Shown in pieces: positions 1-64,000 of a DNA stretch of 64,000 nucleotides; the first letter of the stretch is position 1, and every line of letters begins with the position of its first letter. The notes under the pieces were generated by a model. The model saw only the letters and a program-made list of their open reading frames with translations, was not told the DNA's origin and ran no database searches. Source of the stretch: Ifrita kowaldi (lineage: Eukaryota > Chordata > Aves > Passeriformes > Cinclosomatidae); contig VZRS01012496.1 of NCBI GenBank assembly GCA_013398055.1, positions 704,701 through 768,700 of the forward strand, in the 5' to 3' direction. Both the position numbers and the translations under genes were made by a program.

Positions 1-16
1 CTCAAACTATAAATTA

Positions 17-22
17 TTTATT
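17..22 (-). terminator. FGFR3: Distal candidate polyadenylation signal AATAAA
   Basis: TTTATT on the plus strand at the extreme left edge. If used, the FGFR3 3' UTR would be about 2.4 kb. Nothing in the window decides between this and the proximal site. Confidence 0.25.
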
Positions 23-200
23 TTAGGATAAGGATTCCGTGGCTCTAAGAAGAAAAAAAAAAATCTTTAAATGAGATGCTGTCATCCTGTTATTCTGCAA
101 CATTGATATGTAATATGCACCAGAGAAAAATGAAAAGAAAGAATTCAGGATGCAATTTGCTTTGCCTCTTTCTGGTAGTACATAAAGAAGTCTTCTGGAC

Positions 201-217
201 AAAAAAAAAAAAAAAAA
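201..217. repeat. Poly(A) tract, 17 b
   Basis: Uninterrupted A run in the 3' flank of FGFR3. Confidence 0.85.
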
Positions 218-1201
218 CCCACCCACAAAAAATCCTCAGCCCAAACCTCCCCCGCTGTCAGCTTGATCCATGCTAACATTCTTTAGTTCACTCCTGTGCT
301 TTTAAACAGCTATCTGGCATTGAGGAACAAAATAGCACAGCATTCTAAACACCAAAAATCAGGCAACACTGGCACTTTCCAATGTGTTAGATGCAAAAGA
401 AATACGCAGCTGTAGCAGCTCTCCTGCAAACAGTGTCACTATTTTGCTCACATGGCATTTCTGAAGCCCAAAATACAACAGTACTGGCAAAGGGGAGAGA
501 AAAAAACCTACCCCGCATCATCCAAAGTCAACATTTCACTTTGCTGCATACTTGTTATTAAATCGACCACAAAGAATACCTTCATTTGAAAATAGAAAAA
601 TAAACACCCACACCCCCTTAATGCACAGTGGTTAAACTGATGGAAGAATTCTTGGCCCTGTTTTTCTGAAATATGTAAAAATCATCTCTCTGCTGCCATT
701 TGTTTGGTTTTAACCACTGATGATGTATTGAAAAATAAACTTACCTTTGCTCACTGCAATCCAGGATAAACTAATATTTTTTTAATGAATACATATAGAT
801 ATTTATAACATTAAATGTAATTTGTTAAAGGACTGTACATCTATACATTCTTTCAATATTTCCCATAAACACAAAGGAAAAACTTGATTAATATATTTTT
901 TCTCCATTTTTAATAAGTTAAAAAAAACACCCTTAAGTTTGGTGAAATTTAAAGTTTACAGTAATGCTATGCTATTTAAACCAATGAACAGATATGTTAA
1001 TGTCTATAAATAACTTTACAAATATACATGTTAAGGTACAATTTTTAAAACAAAACTGTGAAGATATAAAACAAACAATCAAAAACATCTCTCCTTTTGC
1101 CCAGATCAGTATATCCTAGATTGCAATGCTCGTATTTTGAGACTCTCTCTCAGTACTGCTTTATGTTGCATTAGTATTATACATTCTTTTCTTTTAATAT
1201 A

Positions 1202-1207
1202 TTTATT
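1202..1207 (-). terminator. FGFR3: Candidate polyadenylation signal AATAAA
   Basis: First canonical hexamer downstream of the stop codon on the minus strand (TTTATT on plus), inside an AU-rich stretch, about 1.25 kb after the stop. An ATTAAA variant lies just beyond at 1192-1197. A second AATAAA at 17-22 is the distal alternative. Confidence 0.45.
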
Positions 1208-2411
1208 TATATATATACACGATATATTTATAGATATATACACAGATTCTCTGGAATAAACCTTTTTGATATAAGTTAAAGGCTCTTGCCTACAGGTACC
1301 CGTAACTTCTTTCTCCGAGTCACTGCACGTAGATGGAGCCAAACCTCTGGCGTCAAGGGGTGGATGGAGGAGCTGCTCCCCCCACTCACCCTTGGCAAGC
1401 AAGAACAGGCAAACCCCAAAAGCGAGATTTATCTCCCCCCCACACCCCCAGCTGGCTGTTCTCAAAGGTCAGGATGGGACTTGAGACGCCGTGTGGGCAC
1501 CCAGGAGCCAGGTCTCAGGGCACCCTCTGCTCTAGGTGGGCGATGCTCTGCTCCCCAGGGACCCCGCGGTCACCTCGGGGTCTCTGCCCATCCCTGAGGT
1601 CTGCTCCTGCCTTGGCACAGCCCCATCACTCCCAGCCCCGTGCGAGGGCCAAGGCGCTGACACTTCAGATGACTTGACCGTCTCTTTTTACCATTTTTAC
1701 TTTCATTTCTCCATGACACCTTGCATTTTACTTAGCTTTGTTTCCTCTTCTTCCACAAAGGATTCCTTCTATGTAGCTGGGTAGTACGATCATGAAGCTA
1801 TAAAAACGACGACAACAAAAATATAGATATTTTTATAAATATATGAATCCCTGCAGGCAACGTGGCTTTTCAGCTCCACCAAAAAGGTTCATGTACAGAT
1901 TGCATAAGCGAGGAATTTCCACATTCTTTACACCTCCTTTTTTTTGCGTGTTTCTTTCTTTTTTTTTTTTTTTAAAGGAAGATTTCTTTTTTTCTCTTCT
2001 TCGTATTGCAGGCACAGAACGGTTACTCTGGCACTCAGAATGCAAGCGCGGAGGCTGGGAAGGCAGCACCCCCCAGGTTCAACATTCTGCGTAGTAAAGA
2101 AAAAACCCTAAAAAAATGAAAAGTAAACAAAAGCAAACAAAGAAAAAAAATCATCTAGGATAGATCATCTCGGCAAGAGATTATTAGTTCCTTCAGGCCA
2201 AACAGTGCTTCTTGACTTTTCATACAGCAATAGGGAAAAAAAAATTAAAAAAAAAAAAAAATCATAAAAAAAAGTTTTTGTTTTGTTTTGTTTTTTTTTT
2301 TTACCCTGAACAGCTTGTCAACAACACAAATCTCCAGGCACCATCACACAGTTCCACTGGAAGATCCTTCACTACGGTTTCACGCTCGGCGCCCCACAGT
2401 CCTGCCTCCAT

Positions 2412-2452
2412 GGGCACACCGCCCGTCCGTCCGTCCGTCTGTCCGTGTGCCC
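2412..2452 (-). promoter_or_regulatory. GC-rich hairpin just after the stop codon
   Basis: GGGCACAC (2412-2419) is the exact reverse complement of GTGTGCCC (2445-2452), with a 25-base loop made largely of CCGT tetranucleotide repeats. In the mRNA it begins 9 bases after the TGA. The stem is 8 perfect pairs, six of them G-C. Whether it acts in the 3' UTR is unknown. Confidence 0.5.
2422..2446. repeat. (CCGT)n tetranucleotide tract
   Basis: About six units of CCGT with one CTGT interruption, in the loop of the post-stop hairpin. Likely length-polymorphic. Confidence 0.8.
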
Positions 2453-2461
2453 CGGGGGTCC

Positions 2462-54561
<52,100 letters not shown>

Positions 54562-54703
54562 NNNNNNNNNNNNNNNNNNNNNNNNNNNNNNNNNNNNNNN
54601 NNNNNNNNNNNNNNNNNNNNNNNNNNNNNNNNNNNNNNNNNNNNNNNNNNNNNNNNNNNNNNNNNNNNNNNNNNNNNNNNNNNNNNNNNNNNNNNNNNNN
54701 NNN
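54562..54703. other. Assembly gap (142 N)
   Basis: A run of N flanked on both sides by very GC-rich sequence. Such gaps are typical where sequencing fails in CpG islands. It removes the first coding exon of FGFR3. The length may be an estimate, so the true missing sequence could be longer. Confidence 1.
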
Positions 54704-54732
54704 AGCGGCACCCGCTTCCCACAGACGTGGGA

Positions 54733-54756
54733 TTAAAGTTGGCGCGGTGCTCCCAT
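54733..54756 (-). other. Possible 7-codon upstream ORF (MGAPRQL)
   Basis: ATG at 54754-54756 in a strong Kozak context (CCCACCATGG), in frame for seven codons to TAA at 54733-54735. The stop lies 29 bases before the gap that hides the FGFR3 start codon. If this stretch is in the 5' UTR, it would be a minimal uORF. Whether it is transcribed is unknown. Confidence 0.25.
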
Positions 54757-54900
54757 GGTGGGTCCTGAGTGGCACTGTGCGCCGCGGCGCCCACCCGCGT
54801 GTCCCCTTCTCCCGGCCCTGGAACAGCGCGTTTTCTGGAGGGAGGCGGCGGGAAGGGGCGGAAGGAGGGATCCGTGGGTTGGGGACAGCTCTGTACGTGC

Positions 54901-57900
54901 AGCACTTCGTCTCAGCCTGGGACCTGAGCATAAAAATGGCCCACGCACCCTTTCCCCCTGCATGGCTGCCGTTCTGTACCCCGAAGTGAAGGCACCCGCT
55001 TCGAGCATCCTGACTTCACTCCCCACACCCATAATCGCTGCGGTACATTGATGGGAATAATCACAGACTCCACGAGACTCTCTGTGTTCGCTGCTGCCAA
55101 CTGGACTAGGTGTTTTAATAAAGTCTGGCTAAATGCATCTAGTCGCATTTACAGTTAGGATTACAGTGATCTAGTCACTATCATAGTTATGGTTGGGATA
55201 TTGTGGTCATCTCAGAGACCCCTGACACGGCCGAGTTGCTGAAGTGACATGCATCAGTTACTGCTGACAGCGAGCTGAGCTGCCTCATACAGAGAAGTCA
55301 CAGCTCTGCTTTAATCCCACTTGACATAGCAGCTCATTCGCTGAAAATAGACGCAAATATTATCAGAGCTGAAAATGCTCTGCAGAAGGGGCCCAAAAAA
55401 CCCAACCTGCACAAGAGTCAAGGGGAGGTTTTTTGGGTCAGAGGAAAAGCCCGGCAGTGCGGAGGTTTGGTTTGCAGCGAGGGCAAAGAGCGGGGACCGC
55501 TCCTGGCCGCCGTGGAGGGCTCGGAGTTCGCGCTGTTGTCGCTGCAACCGGGATCTGTCTTGACACCTTTATCAGGCACAGAGACTCTGACATCTCAATA
55601 CTGTGGCATTGTGTGGGGAAGCATTGAGACGGGGCTGCGGCGAGGAAATCCTACATGTCAGCAGAGACCCTCGCCGGTGACACCGTCGGTTTAAATGAAA
55701 ACAATGGGGGGAAAAGCAGACATATAAATAAAATGTGCTTATTTCTCCGTCACAGAGAAAGCTTGGCAGCAAGTCAAGCTGCACGATGTTTGCTCTCGTA
55801 ACTGCTGTGCTGGAGGTGCCAGAAAAATCACTAAAAATTAAAACAACAACGGCAGCATAATTATAACACTGTGCAAGGAGTTATTGGCGTCATTATTTTG
55901 AAGACAAAATTGCGAAAGCAGGGCCAAATTCTGCTCTCAAGTAAAGACACCAGGGTTGTTGTAGCATTATTGTTTCTATTGGTACTAAGTGCTGGTATTG
56001 TTACTATTATGATCCCCATTTTGGAAAAGGAAAGCAGCAAAGGAGGACCGGAGATTTCCTAAGCCTGCGGATAAAATAAAATCATCCATGAGAATTCAGT
56101 GTAGTTTTTCACACTGTGGCTGAGTTTTAAAAGTGCCACAGTGATTGTTCTTTTCTGTCAGGTGAAGGCAAATACTCTTATGCTGCTCCTGGAAGAACAG
56201 GATGGAAACAGCCGATCCGAACCCTGGGAGTTTTGAGGTTGCTGGTAGATGTAAAGATCTGCACCTTGGATCAAGTCAGCTCAGCCCTTTAATGGTTTTG
56301 AACTGGTTTTCATTTGGAAAAAAACCAAAAGCTTATAACATTTGGAAGCCCTTTACAACAGGAAATCAAATGGGTATTGAGATAGTTCTGTAGGAAGGAC
56401 TTCAAGGTTTGCAGTTTTCCCTAGAGCAGGATATTTTTAGGTTTCCCACTTATTAACCACGCAGAACACTCATGTGGGGTTGGGGAGCACAGACCCGATT
56501 AAGTACAGATTTTTTGATGCTGCTTTGTCACTGTGGTGACCACCGTAAGAGAGCCCGGGATGCAGTGGTGTGCAGCAAAAACTGCAGCTCTGGACTATGT
56601 CTCAGCCACTTTCTTACTATAAAAAAAAAAAATCCATGTACATAGGCTAGTAAAGCCTGCACAACACAGTTGCATTTATTTCGGCACTGTTATGCCATAA
56701 GCCATATATCAGCCTCCAAGTTTTTCTTTACCCTCAGGCTAGGAGCACGCACCCCCCTTCATGCAGGGATACTCTCTCTGCCAACATGTTTGTTCCCCTT
56801 TTACCCTTTATAAGAATTCCCTTCCCAGAACTTTATATTTGTTTATCCCCTTAATATCCAAAGCTGTCTGTGATGAGAATCAACCCCCTTTCAGCAGCTC
56901 AGGGATGGTGAGAGCCTGTCCTTTTCTGAGCAAGTAGCTCCAAGCGTGTCACTGTCATGCACCTCCATCTGCTCAGACCCCACTGGGGGCTCAGCCACTG
57001 AGACTGGCTGTCCTGGGACGGTTTTTGGGGAGCCTTGCAGGCCCTGGGGGCATTGGCATGGTTAAACCACCTCGCTCCCTTCATGCCTTTCCAAAGCCCT
57101 GCCTTAGAGGAAGGCTGCTAATCTCTCTCTATGGAAGTGCAACCTGTTGATAGTCTCAAATTAAGTAAAATGAAGGCTGCTGTCAACAAAACTGGAGCAA
57201 AATTGGCTCCAGGTGTGAATGCTTTAAGCAGTCCCTTCTGCCTCTCTGTCCAGGAGATGGGGATGGGACAGGCTGTCAGATGCTTTTCTCAAAGCCCTTG
57301 AGACTGAGGCTCTGGAGAGGCATGAAGGGAGAGGGGCTTTATTCATGCCAAGAAGTCACCCTTGGTGACATTGCTGTCAGAAAGTGTGTGATCAGTTCCC
57401 TTCCCCTGCATGCACTGTGCAAAGCTCTCCCCTGCACATCTGAGCTGTTAGATGTAGCATGTCAGGCAGCAGGCTCAGGCACCAGCGCTGGGCTCAACAA
57501 GGATCTTGCAAAAATTACACTAGGGACCAGTGCACCCATCCATCCAATACTCACAGGAATTGCTTCCTTGGCCAGCAGAAAGCAATTTCTGAGTCAATAC
57601 TGACTTGGAGCAGAGCAATGAAGGAAGTGAAACTTTAATTCAAATTTTAATATGCTGGCAAATTTGATCAGAGACTCAGGCACATGAGCTGCTGAATCAT
57701 ATCAGGTTAGGTACACACGATAAATATTGCCAAATATTTCTTATCAAAACTGGGTCTTGTTAGCTGACTTGTGAGCCAAACTGAGTTTTGTGGCCCCACA
57801 ATGCTGTAGTGAGCTGTTCTTTCAGCCCAGCCAAGTGCTACGAGCTCATATGAAACTGAATTGAGATATTGGTTCAGAGATCAGTATCAGTGTGCATGAG

Positions 57901-60900
57901 TAAAAGCCCAAGCTGTCCACCCTTAGCATTAAAGGGTTAAATAGCATCAGTGGATGCCAGCACTGGGGTACATTTTCCAGAGCTCATGTCACTACCCATT
58001 TATATTATTAGGGTGCATTGGAATGGCTAAACCGCTTTTTATTAGCTAGCCAGCCCTAAGGACTGCAGTTCGAGGCTGGTTTATTGAATTTCAAGCTCAA
58101 AAGTCATTGTTGCTAAGATTAAGGATCCAAATGATTGTCAGGGTAAACACTGGGAGCATCTTGTGAAGGATCTCTCTGTGCCTGCACCCTCTGCAAGCTG
58201 GTTGCAACACAATCTTACCCTGTTGGATTTGTTTCCCACTGAAGTGCATGGAAAAGATGAGGAATAGAGGGCTCTGCAAGGGGAGAGTTGTTTTATTTGA
58301 AGTGAAATAAGAAGGAACAAGTGGACTGGAGAGGCACGCTGGATCTCTTCTGCAAGAGCTGCATAAGGGGAGGTGCTGGCAGAGGTGAAATAATTTGTCA
58401 GCCCGGAGAGCAAAGCAGGCGATTGGAGAAAGCGGGGAGGAAAAAAAAAAAACAAACCCAAAAAACCTGGAGTGAGCCTGTGGAGGGTGTGAGAAGCAAG
58501 GATTTAAAATCAGACACTGAAATAATGCTGACTCAGCACAGCAGCTGTGTGTGCAGCCAGGGCACTGCACCAGGGTCACAAGTGGCTCTCAGAGGTGCCA
58601 CTGACCGCCCCCGCAGGCTGGGTGTTCCCTGACCTTGGGGGAAACCAAGGCAACGCTCTGGAGCCTGGAGAGGACAAGACAGAGATCACTTCTGCCTGCC
58701 AGGCCTCTTCCTGCCATGGCCACGTAGGGTATTTCAGGCAAATGTGTGTGCAGCAGGGTTGCACTTGTGGGTGTAGCTGGGCGCCTCACTTTGAGGGGCA
58801 TTTGAAATGAAGCCACAGCCTGTTTAATCCCCTACCAGCCTGTGCAGACTGCTGCCTGTAGGGAGAAATCACACACTGCCAAGATGAGCTTCTGGGAGTC
58901 CAACAGCTGTCCTTGAAGTCCTGGATGTGGCCAGAGACCACCAAAGGGCACCAGCTGTCTGCTGCTGCCCATCCACCCTGACTGCTCATCCACAGCAGGG
59001 GTTACCTCCCTTTTCTGCCACCCTTTGGAGCTCTCACACATCAGGCTCTTCCCCCGGTCCTGGCCCCACTGTATTGCCCGGTGGCCACATCCTTACTCTC
59101 CTTACTCCAGGGACTTTTCCCCTGCTCTGCCCCACTCCAAGGCAGGGAAAGGAATGAGTAGTGAGTGGCATGGGAATTTTCAGAACAAGCAGCCACATCC
59201 TAAAATAAATACAAGTTCAGGTCTTTCATCTGTTAGGCACAGCAGAGTTGCAGTCAGTATTAGTCATTATTGCTATGACTTTAAGCAAGCTCTTTCTCAG
59301 TGGAACATTGACTTACTTGGGAGGAAGCTGGAATATGGGGACAGTTCAGTCATGCTCAATTCTGCTTTAATATAGGCTGTATGCTCCCTCAAGCCAGTGC
59401 TGTCACAGTGCTGTGTCTGACACCAGCCCTGCCACATCTAGAGCCTGATTTGTATGGCTGTCTTCTTGCAATTCCCGTGGCAGTTTTACTTTTCCAAAGA
59501 GCATGGTGTAAGCTCTGCTCTGGGTATATTCTGCTGCAGAGGTAGGGTGGGTGGATCAGACATGTACCAACATATTAAATATACAGGATGTATTAAAGAA
59601 TTGGGTGACTCTACAGCTTTTACTGGCCTTTGAAATAAGAAGCAGCAGACAGATGTATTCCAGATTCAGTGTGCGTGTCCAGCAGCTCTGCAGTGGAAAA
59701 GCAATTGAGGGTCTTTACAAACAGAGATAATTCTGTAGGGGATAGTTAAGTGTTATTATCCCTGTGGTACACTCAGTCATTCCAAAGCCCGGGAAGGTGA
59801 AATGCCTCCCCAAATACCAACTCCTGGTCTGCAGCTTGGCTTGTGGGACCATGTCCAACTCTGTCACAATAAAGTGATAACTACCTCAGGGATCTTGTGC
59901 TTTTGCAGAAATGTGATTCCCCTCATGCAGCATGCTGGATGTCCAGATCAAACATGATGAAGAATGCAACCTGTGGTCAGGGAGGTTTGGCCTCCGTCAG
60001 CCTTGAAAAGCCTCTGCGTAGTAATTGTGGCATAAATCATTTCATTCACCATTAAGGGAAAAACATTTGCGGTGTGGAAAGCAGCAGTTACATAAGAAAT
60101 TGGATAGGAGGCAGGTAGGCATTGACTTTAGGACATTTCGTGGAGCCAATGCCTTTAATCAACAAGGGAAATGTTTGAATGTTAATAGAACTAACAATGA
60201 AACCAGAGTCGTGTTTTGACAAGTATTTCCAAACATTCCAGGAACACTGCGATGCTCTAGCAGCCTCTTTCATAGGGAGGGAGTTGATTGCTTGGGTTGT
60301 AGTGCAGTTTGCAATGTTCAAACAGCCTTTCCAGAGGAGCTGGGATGCTGCCATGGGCAGGGGCAGGTGGTGGTCCCAGTGGCACTGGGGGAGATGGGCA
60401 AATGAATGTTTTTAATAAATGAGAGCACTTTCTTCCTAAACTGGACAAATACCCTGTAGGCTTCTTAGAAGAGAAGTGAACTCAATGCTGGGAGCTCTTC
60501 CTGTGATAGAAATTCTCTTCTTTATTGTCCTTTCATATGAAAAAATTGCTCATGATACATTTTTCCAGAACACAGTGATGGCTCCATCCTCTATTGCCCT
60601 TTGCCCTGATTATTTTGCATACACTTTTAACACATTGGCTCTATCTGTTCTGAAATGAAGCCATGAGTCATTTAAAACATGACTAGAAAATTGCTGGGGG
60701 ACACATGTACCAGCCCTGCAAGGCCTGCATGGATTTGCCATGCTTTTCACAGCTAATTTTGCTTTAGGTCAATGGATCAGATGAATCATTAATAAGCATT
60801 TGGAAACTCTGGATGCCAGGTACCGCTGATCTTGAGCACCTTGTAAAAGATTCACCGACGGGTCAAAGGTTTTTATTTATGGAGAAGACCCAAGGTTTAT

Positions 60901-63894
60901 CCCCAGATTTGCCATTAACTGTGTGACTCTAAAAACTCCCCACCCTCTCTGAGCATCTCCTCTCTCTGCAGCACTCTGTTGCCCATGTAGGCTGAAAAAC
61001 TCACATAAATTCAAGTAAAGTTAGAGAACACCTGAATTAGGAACCTGATGGATCTGAGCTATGGTCAATAAAAACAATATGCCTCTAAAACCTGACTTTT
61101 TGAACTTACATTTCTTCTAATGTTGCTTGTCTCTCTCTGCTGATAGCAGAGGGATCCTAGATGCTCAGCTGATGAAGAGGGGTTATTTTTCATCCATTTT
61201 TAGCAGCCTCCACTGTTGTTTTCTGATGATGGAGGGGCTTAAAGGCTTCCCTGTGGTGTAAAGAGAAACAGGACTCCACTGAGTCCATGGGCACTGGCTG
61301 GAAGTGCCAGATGTGGTCCAAGGCAGGAGCCCCGTGGTCCCTTAAGGCTTCACTACTCCAAACTAGAGCCTTGCTGAAGGTCAGGATATGTGGTCTTCAT
61401 TTCATACAGCACCATTTCCCATTTGTGCATCATCATTAAATCCAAAAGACCACAATTTCATTTCAAACCCCACTCAAATGTGTTTCCAGTACTAGTGAAA
61501 GGTAAATACATCCTTCTGAAAGCATTTTTACAGCATAGCTCCAGTCTTCCTTAAAAAAAAAACAAAACAACAAAACAAAAACAGCCAGAGGAGTCAGCGA
61601 TTTTCAGTCAGTGGTTTTCAATCTGTTTCATTTGCAGACGTTCATGTTTTTTACAAGCAGAGCTTCAGCCCCTCATATAGTTGAAGCCTACTGACAATTG
61701 GCTTATTTTTCTTGTGAAGTTTTGTAGACCATTCAGAAATCAGTGCACCCCGAAGACCCATAAACTGCAGTGAAACTGATTGAAAGCTGCTATCTACTTA
61801 TTCTTCTGCAACTAAATAGGATGGGTTTTGCCATATATTTGTGTAGACTGTCTGCTTCAACCTCTATATAGTGTCTGGAATCTGGGGGCTTTCTAGTTAG
61901 GTGGGACAGACATTTTCTCCAAGGCTGAAGGCAAATATTATTTAGATATTTTCAATTATTTAGTGATGTCCCTATGTGGAGTGTAACAACAGCTGTAACT
62001 GGGAACTAATATTAGTGGACAAAATCCTGTTGCTCTTCTTAATCACCAGTTTCTGAGCTTGTTGCAATGAGGGGAGAAAACACTTTAAATGAATCAGAAT
62101 AATAGCAATAATTTCCAAAAGGCTTAATGTAGTTTACCCAGGAATTGTTTCTTAATTGCTCATGGTGGGCTCATGGGAGGCAGCAGCAAACAGTGCAGAT
62201 CCTAGGAATCTCTATAGCCTAGTGCTGGAGAGAAATCTTCATTTTCTGTGAGGAAAAGTGCACAAAGCTGGGCACTTTGGAAACAACAACTAGGAGGTGG
62301 CTGCAGTATCCACTCTGGCTCGCACAAGCCACTTGATTGTGGCAGCAAATTTGTGTCCTTCTCCAAATTTTAGGCGTAGTATTAATCATTTGCCATGGTA
62401 AGACAAAAGGGTTGTGTATTGCCAGGAATTTATTAACTCCTCTTTCAATTGAGAACACAAGCAGGAACTTGGTTGAAAAGGGCATATTTTCTCTGCGGCT
62501 GTTGATGCCTTGAATCATAGAAATATAAAAATATTTGTAATAGTTTGTGTCTTACTGCAGAGTGGAAGGGGGATAATCACTGTCAGGCTGATTTCTCTGC
62601 AGACAGCTGTGCAGCTTGTAACAAGGGATATCTGCACATGTAAAAAGGATACCAAAATCAAATTATCTGAACTTTGAAAATATATTCCTTTCTGCAGCTG
62701 ACAGTGCTAATGTTAACCCGGGAGCCAGAGAGCACTCTGTCTGCAAAGAAAATTAAAACCACTATTTGCTTCCAGCCATCTGACTGGCTCATGGGGTAAT
62801 AAGAAAGACAAGGACACTAGAGAAAAGTTATCATTTGTTCTTGAAGGCTGTGTGAAAAATTTTCAGTCACTTCTTTGCCAAAATAGTTTTGTAAATACTG
62901 GAGACGTTTGATTTTATCCACCCTGAATTCATCAAAATGCTGAAGCATGTTCTCACAGGTAGCCACAGTCAATCTGTGTAATCTTGAAATGGCTTCCAGC
63001 TTTTAGAAGTTTACATTAAGTAAAGATTATCCAATTATAGTTTTCTTTAAAGATAAGAACAATAAGGTTGATGGAGAGACATGCTAGATGACTGAAGTAT
63101 GCTGCTTGTATTTCATATGTTTTTTGCACTGTGCTGTGAGATGATTCTAAAATTAAAGCACTGATTTTGACTGTGCAGGAGTGTATGACATAACACAGTA
63201 ATGAAAGATAAACACAGCAAAAAGATGACAATCATGGTCATCACTGCTGGTATCTAAAACACATTGTGGCACTATGGATATAATCCAGAGTTATACATTA
63301 GCTTTCAAAATGCCTCACTTCATGTTTTCATTTCAGCCAATAAATTACTTGAGGCCTGACTCAGCCACTTGAAAAATAAATGTTGACTTTTCAGGAAATT
63401 GTGAGCATTACTGGAAGGTCTGAAGTCTGATAAACAGCTGCTTATGGATCATTTTGTAGGAAGGATACTGTGTTGAGAGAAATTAAAAGAGCATTCGGGA
63501 GTTTGGTGGCAGGAAATGGACTCATATGCTAACTTTGAGTTCTCTCACAATGTGTGAAATATACTGTATTTGCTTCTATCTCACTTCAGCTTTGAAAAAT
63601 ATTCTTTTCATAAGCAGGCTTGGACAGATTCAAGAAACCAGGTGAATATTGGTCCCGAGAACACCAAACATTAAGTTAATATCCATTAAGTTAATATCCA
63701 TTTCAATTGTATCAGTAAAGTGTTTCATGGAATGATTTGAAAAATAAATATTAGGGTAACGTGTCAAACTGGTAATAAACACAATTTAAAACAAGGTATT
63801 GTGGCTTATCAGAAATAACCTCCCATCTGAAAGCCAAAGAAAAACCTACGTGCAAGTGGAAACACAGGGTATACCTGAGGGAAAAGGTGTTTCA
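54901..63894. other. Upstream intergenic region
   Basis: No coding exon of a known family was recognised on either strand over about 9 kb. In mammals the next gene upstream of FGFR3 is TACC3, tens of kb away, which would agree. A CpG-richer stretch at about 55440-55680 could be part of the promoter region or contain the non-coding first exon. The rest is unique, AT-leaning sequence. Confidence 0.6.
63670..63699. repeat. 15-base perfect tandem duplication
   Basis: ATTAAGTTAATATCC occurs twice back to back. A simple local duplication about 9 kb upstream of FGFR3. Confidence 0.85.
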
Positions 63895-64000
63895 CCTGAG
63901 GATGCTTGTCCCCAGGTGGCCAGGAAGGCCAGCAGCATCCTGGCTTGTATCAACAATAGTGTGTCCAGCAGGACTAGGGCAGTGAATGTCCACGTCTGCT
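63895..64000 (+). repeat. CR1 LINE reverse-transcriptase fragment, cut by window end
   Basis: Plus-strand translation gives VARKASSILACINNSVSSRT, then RAV, which matches the conserved AKKAN.ILACI.NSV.SR segment of the CR1 ORF2 protein downstream of the RT core. Open for about 30 codons to the window edge. The left boundary is approximate. It lies about 9 kb upstream of FGFR3. Confidence 0.8.

Larger units (their letters stand above)
1..1169. other. AT-rich 3' flank of FGFR3
   Basis: No coding exon seen on either strand. Contains a 17-base poly(A) at 201-217 and plus-strand AATAAA hexamers at 599-604 and 734-739. These could end a convergent plus-strand transcript: in mammals LETM1 lies convergently next to FGFR3. 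No exon of that gene is recognisable here. The stretch could instead be distal FGFR3 3' UTR. Confidence 0.4.
1170..2461 (-). other. FGFR3: FGFR3 3' untranslated region (3' limit inferred)
   Basis: Follows the stop codon. In mRNA sense it starts with a GC-rich hairpin (2412-2452), passes homopolymer T and A tracts (about 2240-2305 and 1961-1973), then AU-rich stretches around 1800-1850 and 1195-1260. The nearest canonical AATAAA on this strand is at 1202-1207, which would place cleavage near 1175-1190. No splice signal or coding frame was recognised. The end could lie further left, for example using the AATAAA at 17-22. Confidence 0.5.

Noticed and set aside
33..48. 16 bases identical to the end of the CR1 copy at 45920-45935 (GATTCCGTGGCTCTAA)
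   Set aside because: The preceding bases do not match the CR1 3' end (no TTTAAGGTCCC or CCAACCC), so 16 bases alone do not support a CR1 call; it may be a tiny relic or chance.

Overview
The window comes from a vertebrate nuclear genome, almost certainly a bird (at least a sauropsid). One split gene on the minus strand carries every recognisable exon. The interspersed repeats that can be recognised are fragments of CR1, the dominant avian/reptilian LINE. No prokaryotic, viral or mobile coding system is visible, and no second protein-coding gene was found.

The gene is FGFR3 (fibroblast growth factor receptor 3). It reads right to left, from a CpG-rich promoter region around 54.4-54.9 kb to its stop codon at 2462-2464. 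Sixteen coding exons, counting both alternative Ig3 exons, were placed to the base with GT-AG splice sites. Joined through either Ig3 exon they keep one open frame. Only the exon encoding the start codon and signal peptide is missing: it lies in a 142-base run of N (54562-54703), with its last 9 bases and its splice donor visible at the gap edge. In the sequenced part (residue 1 = first codon completed by the Ig1 exon; 769 residues for the IIIc form) the order is Ig1, acid box, Ig2, Ig3, transmembrane helix, juxtamembrane segment, tyrosine kinase and C-terminal tail. All catalytic motifs are present. FGFR3 is favoured over FGFR1, 2 and 4 by the Ig3 exon sequences, the activation-loop residues DVHNIDYYKK, the THDL exon junction and the C-terminal SSGDDSVFAHDLLP segment.

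Layout: 1-1170, AT-rich 3' flank; about 1170-2461, 3' untranslated region; 2462-10382, kinase, juxtamembrane and transmembrane exons; 13021-14414, the two mutually exclusive Ig3 exons IIIc and IIIb; 17686-33751, the remaining Ig and acid-box exons; 33752-54552, a 20.8 kb intron; 54553-54703, the gapped signal-peptide exon; 54704-64000, promoter and upstream intergenic DNA ending in a CR1 reverse-transcriptase fragment.

The most informative signals beyond the gene model are: the reading-frame logic that makes exactly one of IIIb/IIIc compulsory; TGCATG (Rbfox-type) motifs between those exons; a GC-rich hairpin with a tetranucleotide-repeat loop just after the stop codon; a CpG-dense patch inside the largest intron; and several intronic blocks that look like conserved non-coding elements. 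I found no evidence for a previously undescribed system.
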